A stretch of 64,000 nt of DNA from Saccoglossus kowalevskii (lineage: Eukaryota > Hemichordata > Enteropneusta > Harrimaniidae), in the NCBI RefSeq assembly GCF_000003605.2, contig NW_003135827.1:1-64000 (forward strand), read 5' to 3'. Below are positions 1 to 10,295 of the stretch, in pieces (position 1 is the first letter of the stretch; each line of letters opens with the position of its first letter). The notes under the pieces are model-generated. The model was not told the DNA's origin and did no database searches. It saw nothing but the letters and a program-made list of their open reading frames with translations. Both the position numbers and the translations under genes were made by a program.

Positions 1-3000
1 CGTTAAATGGTTATGAATTCATTTTGGATATTAAGTACGTACATAACCGACCAATCTTGGACTTTATTTCAATGTGTTGGTCAGGGTTCTGACCCTGTGT
101 ATTTTTCGGTGGGAACCGTTTAATTCACTACCCTGGCTACGCGTTAAAATGGTTATGAATTCATTTTGGATAAGTACGTACATAACCGACCAATCTTGGA
201 CTTTAATTCAATGTGTTGGTCAGGGTTCTGACCCTGTGTATTTTTCGGTGGGTACCGTTTAACTTCACTACCCTGGCTACGCGTTAAAATGGTTATGAAT
301 TCATTTTGGATAAGTACGTACACAACCGACCAATCGTGGACTTTAATTCAATGTGTTGGTCAGGGTTCTGACCCTGTGTATTTTTCAGTGGGTACCGTTT
401 AATTTCACTACCCTGGCTACGTGTTAAAATGGTTATGAATTCACTCTGGATAAGTACGTACATAACCGACGAATCTTGGACTTTAATTCAATGTGTTGGT
501 CAGGGTTCTGACCCTGTGTATTTTTCGGTGGGTACCGTTTAATTTCACTACCCTGGCTACGCGTTAAAATGGTTATGAATTCATTTTGGATAAGTACGTA
601 CATAACCGCCCAATCGTGGACTTTAATTCAATGTGTTGGTCAGGGTTCTGACCCTGTGTATTTTTCGGTGGGTACCGTTTAATTTCACTACTCCTGGCTA
701 CGTGTTAAAATGGTTATGAATTCACTCTGGATAAGTACGTACATAACCGACCAATCTTGGACTTTAATTCAATGTGTTGGTCAGGGTTCTGACCCTGTGT
801 ATTTTTCGGTGGGTACCATTTAATTTCACTATCCTGGCTATGTGTTAAAATGGTTATGAATTCACTCTGGATAAGTACGTACATAACCGACCAATATTGG
901 ACTTTAATTCAATGTGTAGGTCAGGGTTCTGACCCTGTGTATTTTTCGGTGGGTACCGTTTAATTACACTATCCTGGCTACGTGTTAAAATGGTTATGAA
1001 TTCACTCTGGATAAGTACGTACATAACCGACCAATCTTGGACTTTAATTCAATGTGATGGTCAGGGTTCTGACCCTGTGTATTTTTCGGTGGGTGCCATT
1101 TAATTTCACTATCGGGCTACGTGTTAAAATGGTTATGAATTCACTCTGGATAAGTACGTACATAACCGACCAATCTTGGACTTTAATTCAATGTGTTGGT
1201 CAGGGTTCGGACCCTGTGTATTTTTCAATAGGTACCGTTTAATTTAACTATCCTGGCTACGTGTTAAAATGGTTATGAATTCACTCTGGATAAGTACGTA
1301 CATAACCGACCAATCTTGGACTTTATTTCAATATGTTGGTCAGGGTTCTGACCCTGTGTATTTTTCGGTGGGTACCGTTTAATTTCATTACCCTGGCTAC
1401 GTGTTAAAATGGTTATGAATTCACTCTGGATAAGTACGTACATAACCGACCAATCTTGGACTTTATTTCAATATGTTGGTCAGGGTTCTGACCCTGTGTA
1501 TTTTTCGGTGGGTACCGTTTAATTTCATTACCCTGGCTACGTGTTAAAATGGTTATGAATTCATTTTGGATAAGTACGTACATAACCGACCAATCTTGGA
1601 CTTTATATTTCAATGTGTTGGTCAGGGTTCTGACCCTGTGTATTTTTCGGTGGGTACCGTTTAATTTCATTACCCTGGCTACGTGTTAAAATGGTTATGA
1701 ATTCATTTTGGATAAGTACGTACATAACCGACCAATCTTGGACTTTATTTCAATATGTTGGTCAGGGTTCTGACCCTGTGTATTTTTCGGTGGGTACCGT
1801 TTAATTTCATTACCCTGGCTACGTGTTAAAATGGTTATGAATTCATTTTGGATAAGTACGTACATAACCGACCAATCTTGGGACTTTATTTCAATGTGTT
1901 GGTCAGGTTCTGACCCTGTGTATTTTTCGGTGGGTACCGTTTAATTTCATTACTCTGGCTACGTGTTAAATGGTTATGAATTTCATTTTGGGATGAGTAC
2001 GTACATACCGACCATCTTGGACTTTATTTCATATGTTGGTCAGGTTCTGACCCTGTGTATTTTTCGGTGGGTACCGTTTAATTTCATTACCCTGGCTACG
2101 TGTTAAAATGGTTATGAATTCATTTTGGATAAGTACGTACATAACCGACCAATCTTGGACTTTATTTCAATATGTTGGTCAGGGTTCAGACCCTGTGTAT
2201 TTTTCGGTGGGTACCGTTTAATTTCATTACCCTGGCTACGTGTTAAAATGGGTCTGAAGTCACTCTGGATAAGTACGTACATAACCGACCAATCTTGGAC
2301 TTTATTTCAATATGTTGGTCAGGGTTCTGACCCTGTGTATTTTTCGGTGGGTACCGTTTAATTTCATTACCCTGGCTACGTGTTAAAATGGTTATGAATT
2401 CACTCTGGATAAGTACGTACATAACCGACCAATCTTGGACTTTATTTCAATATGTTGGTCAGGGTTCTGACCCTGTGTATTTTTCGGTGGGTACCGTTTA
2501 ATTTCATTACCCTGGCTACGTGTTAAAATGGTTATGAATTCATTTTGGATAAGTTACGTACATAACCGACCAATCTTGGACTTTATTTCAATATGTTGGT
2601 CAGGGTTCAGACCCTGTGTATTTTTCGGTGGGTACCGTTTAATTTCATTACCCTGGCTACGTGTTAAAATGGGTCTGAAGTCACTCTGGATAAGTACGTA
2701 CGTAACCGACCAATCTTGGACTTTAATTCAATGTGTTGGTCAGGGTTCTGACCCTGTGTATTTTTCGGTGGGTACCGTTTAATTTCACTACCCTGGCTAC
2801 GTGTTAAAATGGTTATGAATTCATTTTGGATAAGTTACGTACATAACCGACCAATCTTGGGACTTTATTTCAATATGTTGGTCAGGGTTCTGACCCTGTG
2901 TATTTTTCGGTGGGTACCGTTTAATTTCATTACCCTGGCTACGTGTTAAAATGGTTATGAATTCACTCTGGATAAGTACGTACATAACCGACCAATCTTG

Positions 3001-3080
3001 GACTTTAATCAATGTGTTGTCAGGGTTCTGACCCTGTGTATTTTTCGGTGGGTACCGTTTAATTTCACTATCCTGGCTAT
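1..3080. repeat. Type A-rich satellite block
   Basis: About 22 monomers, most with 'caatcttgg' instead of 'caatcgtgg'. From about 1320 most also carry 'ctttatttcaatatgttgg' and 'ttcattaccctgg'. Many have 'ttcactctgg' in place of 'ttcattttgg'. Rare markers include a 3-bp 'tta' insertion at 31-33, 'gggttcagacc' near 2185 and 2605, and 'gggtctgaagtcactctgg' near 2250 and 2670. There is no marker unit and no gene in this stretch. Confidence 0.9.
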
Positions 3081-6000
3081 GTGTTAAAATGGGTTATGAA
3101 TTCACTCTCGATAAGTACGTACATAACCGACCAATCGTGGACTTTAATTCAATGTGTTGGTCAGGGTTCTGACCCTGTGTATTTTTCGGTGGGTACCGTT
3201 TAATTTCACTACCCTGGCTACGTGTTAAAATGGTTATGAATTCATTTTGCATAAGTACGTACATAACCGACCAATCATGGACTTTAATTCAATGTGTTGG
3301 TCAGGGTTCTGACCCTGTGTATTTTTCGGTGGGTACCGTTTAATTTCACTACCCTGGCTACGTGTTAAAATGGTTATGAATTCATTTTGCATAAGTACGT
3401 ACATAACTGACCAATCGTGGACTTTAATTCAATGTGTTGGTCAGGGTTCTGACCCTGTGTATTTTTCCGTGGGTACCGTTTAATTTCACTACCCTGGCTA
3501 CATGTTAAAATGGTTATGAATTCATTTTGGATAAGTACGTACATAACTGACCAATCGTGGACTTTAATTCAATGTGTTGGTCAGGGTTCTGACCCTGTGT
3601 ATTTTTCGGTGGGTACCGTTTAATTTCACTACCCTGGCTACGTGTTAAAATGGTTATGAATTCATTTTGGATAAGTACGTACATAACCGACCAATCGTGG
3701 ACTTTAATTCAATGTGTTGGTCAGGGTTCTGACCCTGTGTATTTTTCGGTGGGTACCGTTTAATTTCACTATCCTGGCTACGTGTTAAAATGGTTATGAA
3801 TTCACTCTGGATAAGTACGTAATAACCGACCAATCGTGGACTTTAATTCAATGTGTTGGTCAGGGTTCTGACCCTGTGTATTTTTCGGTGGGTACCGTTT
3901 AATTTCACTTTCCTGGCTACGTGTTAAAATGGTTATGAATTCATTTTGGATAAGTACGTACATAACCGACCAATCGTGGACTTTAATTCAATGTGTTGGT
4001 CAGGGTTCTGACCCTGTGTATTTTTCGGTGGGTACCGTTTAATTTCACTACCCTGGCTACGCGTTAAAATGGTTATGAATTCATTTTGGATAAGTACGTA
4101 CATAACCGACCAATCGTGGACTTTAATTCAATGTGTTGGTCAGGAGTCTGACCCAGTGTATTTTTCGGTGGGTACCGTTTAATTTCACTACCCTGGCTAC
4201 GTGTTAAAATGGTTATGAATTCACTCTGGATAAGTACGTACATAACCGACCAATCGTGGACTTTAATTCAATGTGTTGGTCAGGGTTCTGACCCTGTGTA
4301 TTTTTCGGTGGGTACCGTTTAATTTCACTATCCTGGCTACGTGTTAAAATGGTTATGAATTCACTCTGGATAAGTACGTAATAACCGACCAATCGTGGAC
4401 TTTAATTCAATGTGTTGGTCAGGGTTCTGACCCTGTGTATTTTTCGGTGGGTACCGTTTAATTTCACTTTCCTGGCTACGTGTTAAAATGGTTATGAAAT
4501 TCATTTTGGATAAGTACGTACATAACCGACCAATCGTGGACTTTAATTCAATGTGTTGGTCAGGGTTCTGACCCTGTGTATTTTTCGGTGGGGTACCGTT
4601 TAATCTCACTATCCTGGCAACGCGTTAAAATGGTTATGACTTCATTTTGGATAAGTACGTACATAACCGACCAATTGTGGACTTTAATTCAATGTGTTGG
4701 TCAGGGTTCTGACCCTGTGTATTTTTCGGTGGGTACCGTTTAATTTCACTATCCTGGCTACGTGTTAAAATGGTTATGAATTCATTTTGGATAAGTACGT
4801 ACATAACCGACCAATCATGGACTTTAATTCAATATGTTGGTCAGGGTTCTGACCCTGTGTATTTTTCGGTGGGTACCGTTTAATTTCACTACCCTGGCTA
4901 CGCGTTAAAATGGTTATGAATTCATTTTGGATATTAAGTACGTACATAACCGACCAATCGTGGACTTTAATTCAATGTGTTGGTCAGGGTTCTGACCCTG
5001 TGTATTTTTCGGTGGGTACCGTTTAATTTCACTACCCTGGCTACGCGTTAAAATGGTTATGAATTCATTTTGGATAAGTACGTACATAACCGACCAATCG
5101 TGGACTTTAATTCAATGTGTTGGTCAGGATTCTGACCCTGTGTATTTTTCGGTGGGTACTGTTTAATTTCACTATCCTGGCTACGTGTTAAAATGGTTAT
5201 GAATTCATTTTGGATAAGTACGTACATAACCGACCAATCGTGGACTTTAATTCAATGTGTTGGTCAGGGTTCTGACCCTGTGTATTTTTCGGTGGGTACC
5301 GTTTAATTTCACTATCCTGGCTACGTGTTAAAATGGTTATGAATTCATTTTGGATAAGTACGTACATAACCGACCAATCGTGGACTTTAATTCAATGTGT
5401 TGGTCAGAATTCTGACCCTGTGTATTTTTCGGTGGGTACCGTTTAATTTCACTACGCTGGCTATGCGTTAAAATGGTTATGAATTCATTTTGGATAAGTA
5501 CGTACATAACCGACCAATCGTGGACTTTAATTCAATGTGTTGGTCAGGGTTCTGACCCTGTGTATTTTTCGGTGGGTACCGTTTAATTTCACTACCCTGG
5601 CTACATGTTAAAATGGTTATGAATTCATTTTGGATAAGTACGTACATAACCGACCAATCGTGGACTTTAATTCAATGTGTTGGTCAGGGTTCTGACCCTG
5701 TGTATTTTTCGGTGGGTACCGTTTAATTTCACTATCCTGGCTACGTGTTAAAATGGTTATGAATTCATTTTGGATAAGTACATACATAACCGACCAATCG
5801 TGGACTTTAATTCAATGTGTTGGTCAGGGTTCTGACCCTGTGTATTTTTCGGTGGGTACCGTTTAATTTCACTACCCTGGCTACGCGTTAAAATGGTTAT
5901 GAATTCATTTTGGATAAATACGTACATAACCGACCAATCGTGGACTTTAATTCAATATGTTGGTCAGGGTTCTGACCCTGTGTATTTTTCGGTGGGTACC

Positions 6001-6241
6001 GTTTAATTTCACTACCCTGGCTACGCGTTAAAATGGTTATGAATTCATTTTGGATAAGTATGTACATAACCGACCAATCGTGGACTTTAATTCAATGCAT
6101 TGGTCAGGGTTCTGACCCTGTGTATTTTTCGGTGGGTACCGTTTGATTTCACTACCCTGGCTACGCGTTAAAATGGTTATGAATTCATTTTGGATAAGTA
6201 CGTACATAACCGACCAATCGTGGACTTTAATTCAATGTGTT

Positions 6242-6260
6242 GGTCAGGGTTCTGACCCTG
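6242..6260. other. Overlapping short inverted repeats in every standard monomer (reference copy)
   Basis: In the reference unit, 'ggtcag' (6242-6247) pairs with 'ctgacc' (6252-6257) across a 4-base loop. 'cagggt' (6245-6250) pairs with 'accctg' (6255-6260), also across 4 bases. The two stems share bases, so only one can form at a time. A third option pairs 'gaccaa' at unit 65-70 with 'ttggtc' at 93-98. The motif is present in nearly every standard monomer and is removed in marker units. Function unknown. Confidence 0.7.
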
Positions 6261-7340
6261 TGTATTTTTCGGTGGGTACCGTTTAATTTCACTACCCTGG
6301 CTACGCGTTAAAATGGTTATGAATTCATTTTGGATAAATACGTGCATAACCGACCAATCGTGGACTTTAATTCAATATGTTGGTCAGGGTTCTGACCCTG
6401 TGTATTTTTCGGTGGGTACCGTTTAATTTCACTACCCTGGCTACGCGTTAAAATGGTTATGAATTCATTTTGGATAAGTACGTACATAACCGACCAATCG
6501 TGGACTTTAATTCAATGTGTTGGTCAGGAGTCTGACCCTGTGTATTTTTCAGTGGGTACCGTTTAATTTCACTACCCTGGCCACGCGTTAAAATGGTTAT
6601 GAATTCATTTTGGATAAGTACGTACATAACCGACCAATCGTGGACTTTAATTCAATGTGTTGGTCAGGGTTCTGACCCTGTGTATTTTTCGGTGGGTACC
6701 GTTTAATTTCACTACCCTGGCTACGCGTTAAAATGGTTATGAATTCATTTTGGATAAGTACGTACATAACCGACCAATCGTGGACTTTAATTCAATGTGT
6801 TGGTCAGGGTTCTGACCCTGTGTATTTTTCGGTGGGTACCGTTTAATTTCACTATCCTGGCTACGTGTTAAAATGGTTATGAATTCATTTTGGATAAGTA
6901 CGTACATAACCGACCAATCGTGGACTTTAATTCAATGTGTTGGTCAGGGTTCTGACCCTGTGTATTTTTCAGTGGGTACCGTTTAATCTCACTACCCTGG
7001 CTACTCGTTAATATGGTTATGAATTCATTTTGGATAAGTACGTACATAACCGACCAATCGTGGACTTTAATTCAATGTGTTGGTCAGGTTCTGACCCTGT
7101 GTATTTTCGTGGTACCGTTTATTTCACTACCCTGGCTACGTGTTAAATGGTTATGAATTCATTTGCATAGTACGTACATACCGACCATCGTGGACTTAAT
7201 TCAATGTGTTGGTCAGGGTTCTGACCTTTTGTATTTTTCGGTGGGTACCGTTTTAATTTCACTACCCTGGCTACGTGTTAAAATGGTTATGAATTCATTT
7301 TGCATAAGTACGTACATAAACCGACCAATCGTGGACTTTA

Positions 7341-7444
7341 TTTTGCATGCAGGTAAGGTATACCTACAGACATAACTGTGGACATTATGCTTAAACTTAT
7401 GTACTAAGACGTTAGTTAACATTTAATATCAGGCAATGCATTGG
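7341..7444. repeat. Marker segment 1 (104 bp in 186-bp unit)
   Basis: After 'gacttta' (unit base 82) the standard sequence is replaced by 104 bp that starts 'ttttgcatgcaggtaaggt' and ends 'caggcaatgcattgg'. Subtype 'cttaaactta', 'ctaagacg'. It is unusual in being followed by 'ttcact' and a 'ttttgg' unit rather than 'ttcatt' and 'ctctgg'. The expected 'tacaaaacc' unit comes one monomer later (about 7640). This is the first marker in the window; none occurs in the preceding 7.3 kb. Confidence 0.95.
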
Positions 7445-9049
7445 TTCACTACCCTGGCTACACGTTAAAATGGTTATGAATTCATTTTGGATAAGTACGT
7501 ACATAACCGACCAATCGTGGACTTTAATTCTATGTGTTGGTCAGGGTTCTGACCCTGTGTATTTTTCGGTGGGTACCGTTTAATTTCACTATCCTGGCTA
7601 CGTGTTAAAATGGTTATGAATTCACTCTGGATAAGTACGTACAAAACCGACCAATCGTGGACTTTAATTCAATGTGTTGGTCAGGGTTCTGACCCTGTGT
7701 ATTTTTCGGTGGGTACCGTTTAATTTCACTATCCTGGCTATGTGTTAAAATGGTTATGAATTCATTTTGGATAAGTACGTACATAACCGACCAATCGTGG
7801 ACTTTAATTCAATGTGTTGGTCAGGGTTCTGACCCTGTGTATTTTTCGGTGGGTACCGTTTAATTTCACTACCCTGGCTACGTGTTAAAATGGTTATGAA
7901 TTCACTCTGGATAAGTATGTACATAACCGACCAATCGTGGACTTTAATTCAATGTGTTGGTCAGGGTTCTGACCCTGTGTATTTTTCGGTGGGTACCGTT
8001 TAATTTCACTATCCTGGCTACGCGTTAAAATGGTTATGAATTCATTTTGGATAAGTACGTACATAACCGACCAATCGTGGACTTTAATTCAATGTGTTGG
8101 TCAGGGTTCTGACCCTGTGTATTTTTCGGTGGGTACCGTTTAATTTCACTATCCTGGCTACGTGTTAAAATGGTTATGAATTCATTTTGGATAAGTACGT
8201 ACATAACCGACCAATCGTGGACTTTAATTCAATGTGTTGGTCAGGGTTCTGACCCTGTGTATTTTTCGGGGGGTATCGTTTAATTTCACTACCGTGGCTA
8301 CGCGTTAAAATGGTTATGAATTCATTTTGGATAAGTACGTACATAACCGACCAATCGTGGACTTTAATTCAATGTGTTGGTCAGGGTTCTGACCCTGTGT
8401 ATTTTTCGGTGGGTACCGTTTAATTTCACTACCCTGGCTACGCGTTAAAATGGTTATGAATTCATTTTGGATAAGTACGTACATAACCGACTAATCTTGG
8501 ACTTTAATTCAATGTGTTGGTCAGGGTTCTGACCCTGTGTATTTTTCGGTGGGTACCGTTTAATTTCACTGTACTGGCTACGTGTTCAAATGGTTATGAA
8601 TTCATTTTGGATAAGTACGTACATAACCGACCAATCGTGGACTTTAATTCAATGTGTTGGTCAGGGTTCTGACCCTGTGTATTTTTCAGTGGGTACCGTT
8701 TAATTTCACTACCCTGGCTACGTGTTAAAATGGTTATGAATTCATTTTGCATAAGTACGTACATAACCGACCAATCGTGGACTTTAATTCAATGTGTTGG
8801 TCAGGGTTCTGACCCTGTGTATTTTTCAGTGGGTACCGTTTAATTTCACTACCCTGGCTACGCGTTAAAATGGTTATGAATTCATTTTGGATAAGTACGT
8901 ACATAACCGACCAATCGTGGACTTTAATTCAATGTGTTGGTCAGGGTTCTGACCCTGTGTATTTTTCGGTGGGTACCGTTTAATTTCACTACCCTGGCTA
9001 CGCGTTAAAATGGTTATGAATTCATTTTGGATAAGTACGTACATAACCT

Positions 9050-9835
9050 GACCAATCTTGGACTTTATTTCAATATGTTGGTCAGGGTTCAGACCCTGTG
9101 TATTTTTCGGTGGGTACCGTTTAATTTCATTACCCTGGCTACGTGTTAAAATGGTTATGAATTCATTTTGGATAAGTACGTACATAACCGACCAATCTTG
9201 GACTTTATTTCAATATGTTGGTCAGGGTTCTGACCCTGTGTATTTTTCGGTGGGTACCGTTTAATTTCATTACCCTGGCTACGTGTTAAAATGGTTATGA
9301 ATTCACTCTGGATAAGTACGTACATAACCGACCAATCTTGGACTTTATTTCAATATGTTGGTCAGGGTTCAGACCCTGTGTATTTTTCGGTGGGTACCGT
9401 TTAATTTCATTACCCTGGCTACGTGTTAAAATGGGTCTGAAGTCACTCTGGATAAGTACGTACATAACCGACCAATCTTGGACTTTATTTCAATATGTTG
9501 GTCAGGGTTCTGACCCTGTGTATTTTTCGGTGGGTACCGTTTAATTTCATTACCCTGGCTACGTGTTAAAATGGTTATGAATTCATTTTGGATAAGTACG
9601 TACATAACCGACCAATCTTGGACTTTATATTTCAATGTGTTGGTCAGGGTTCTGACCCTGTGTATTTTTCGGTGGGTACCGTTTAATTTCATTACCCTGG
9701 CTACGTGTTAAATGGTTATGAATTCATTTTGGATAAGTACGTACATAACCGACCAATCTTGGGACTTTATTTCAATATGTTGGTCAGGGTTCTGACCCTT
9801 GTGTAATTTTTCGGTGGGTACCGTTTAATTTCACT
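9050..9835. repeat. Type A satellite block
   Basis: Five to six consecutive monomers with 'caatcttgg', 'ctttatttcaatatg' and 'ttcattaccctgg', sharply bounded by type B units. It repeats rare variants of the 1-3080 block: 'gggttcagacc' at about 9088 and 9368, 'gggtctgaagtcactctgg' at about 9433, and 'ctttatatttcaatg' at 9623 (compare 1601). This looks like a segment copied from, or sharing a source with, the first block. Confidence 0.9.
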
Positions 9836-10191
9836 ATCCTGGCTACGTGTTAAAATGGTTATGAATTCATTTTGGATAAGTACGTACATAACCGACCAAT
9901 CGTGGACTTTAATTCAATGTGTTGGTCAGGGTTCTGACCCTGTGTATTTTTCGGTGGGTACCGTTTAATTTCACTACCCTGGCTACGCGTTAAAATGGTT
10001 ATGAATTCATTTTGGATAAGTACGTACATAACCGACCAATCGTGGACTTTAATTCAATGTGTTGGTCAGGGTTCTGACCCTGTGTATTTTTCGGTGGGTA
10101 CCGTTTAATTTCACTACCCTGGCTACGTGTTAAAATGGTTATGAATTCATTTTGCATAAGTACGTACATAACCGACCAATCGTGGACTTTA

Positions 10192-10295
10192 TTTTGCATG
10201 CAGGTAAGGTATACCTACAGACATAACTGTGGACATTATGCTTAAACTTATGTACTAAGACGTTAGTTAACATTTAATATCAGGCAATGCATTGG
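10192..10295. repeat. Marker segment 2 (reference copy)
   Basis: Clean 104-bp copy used as reference. Perfect palindromes: 'tgcatgca' at 10195-10202, 'aggtatacct' at 10207-10216, 'caatgcattg' at 10285-10294, plus 'gttaac'. The distance from 'atgaattca' of this unit to that of the next is 186 bp (10141 to 10327). Subtype 'cttaaactta'. It is followed by 'ctctgg', 'tgtgtaattttcgg', 'tacaaaacc' and 'ctttaatccaatg' variants that recur after the marker at 21938. Confidence 0.97.

Larger units (their letters stand above)
3081..9049. repeat. Type B satellite block with the first marker unit
   Basis: About 42 monomers, almost all with 'caatcgtgg' and 'ctttaattcaatgtg'. Position 45-46 of the unit alternates between 'tttggataag' and 'tttgcataag' (the latter at about 3245 and 3385, for example). 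A haplotype with 'taatctcac' followed by 'gacttcatttt' and 'caattgtgg' appears at about 4600-4680 without an adjacent marker. One 186-bp marker unit carries the 104-bp segment at 7341-7444. Nothing gene-like is present. Confidence 0.9.

Noticed and set aside
6267-6283. CENP-B box in 'tttcggtgggtaccgtt'
   Set aside because: Only 6 of the 9 essential box positions match (TTCG is present, but the central A and two of the CGGG bases are missing). No better match was seen in the marker.
7341-7444. Marker segment as an inserted transposon
   Set aside because: There is no target-site duplication and no terminal inverted repeats beyond short palindromes. It replaces 58 bp of monomer instead of being added to it, and is always at the same phase. 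Replacement by recombination fits better, though a very old insertion cannot be excluded.
9999-10199. Minus-strand open frame of 66 codons starting at the left edge of the marker segment, with the same length at 16 of the 21 markers
   Set aside because: It is read from the repeat itself: the start lies in the constant marker junction and the stop in the next monomer, so equal length is automatic. CpG variation changes residues freely (R, C or H at the same site), and there is no domain, signal or promoter. Worth reconsidering only if transcripts and purifying selection were shown.
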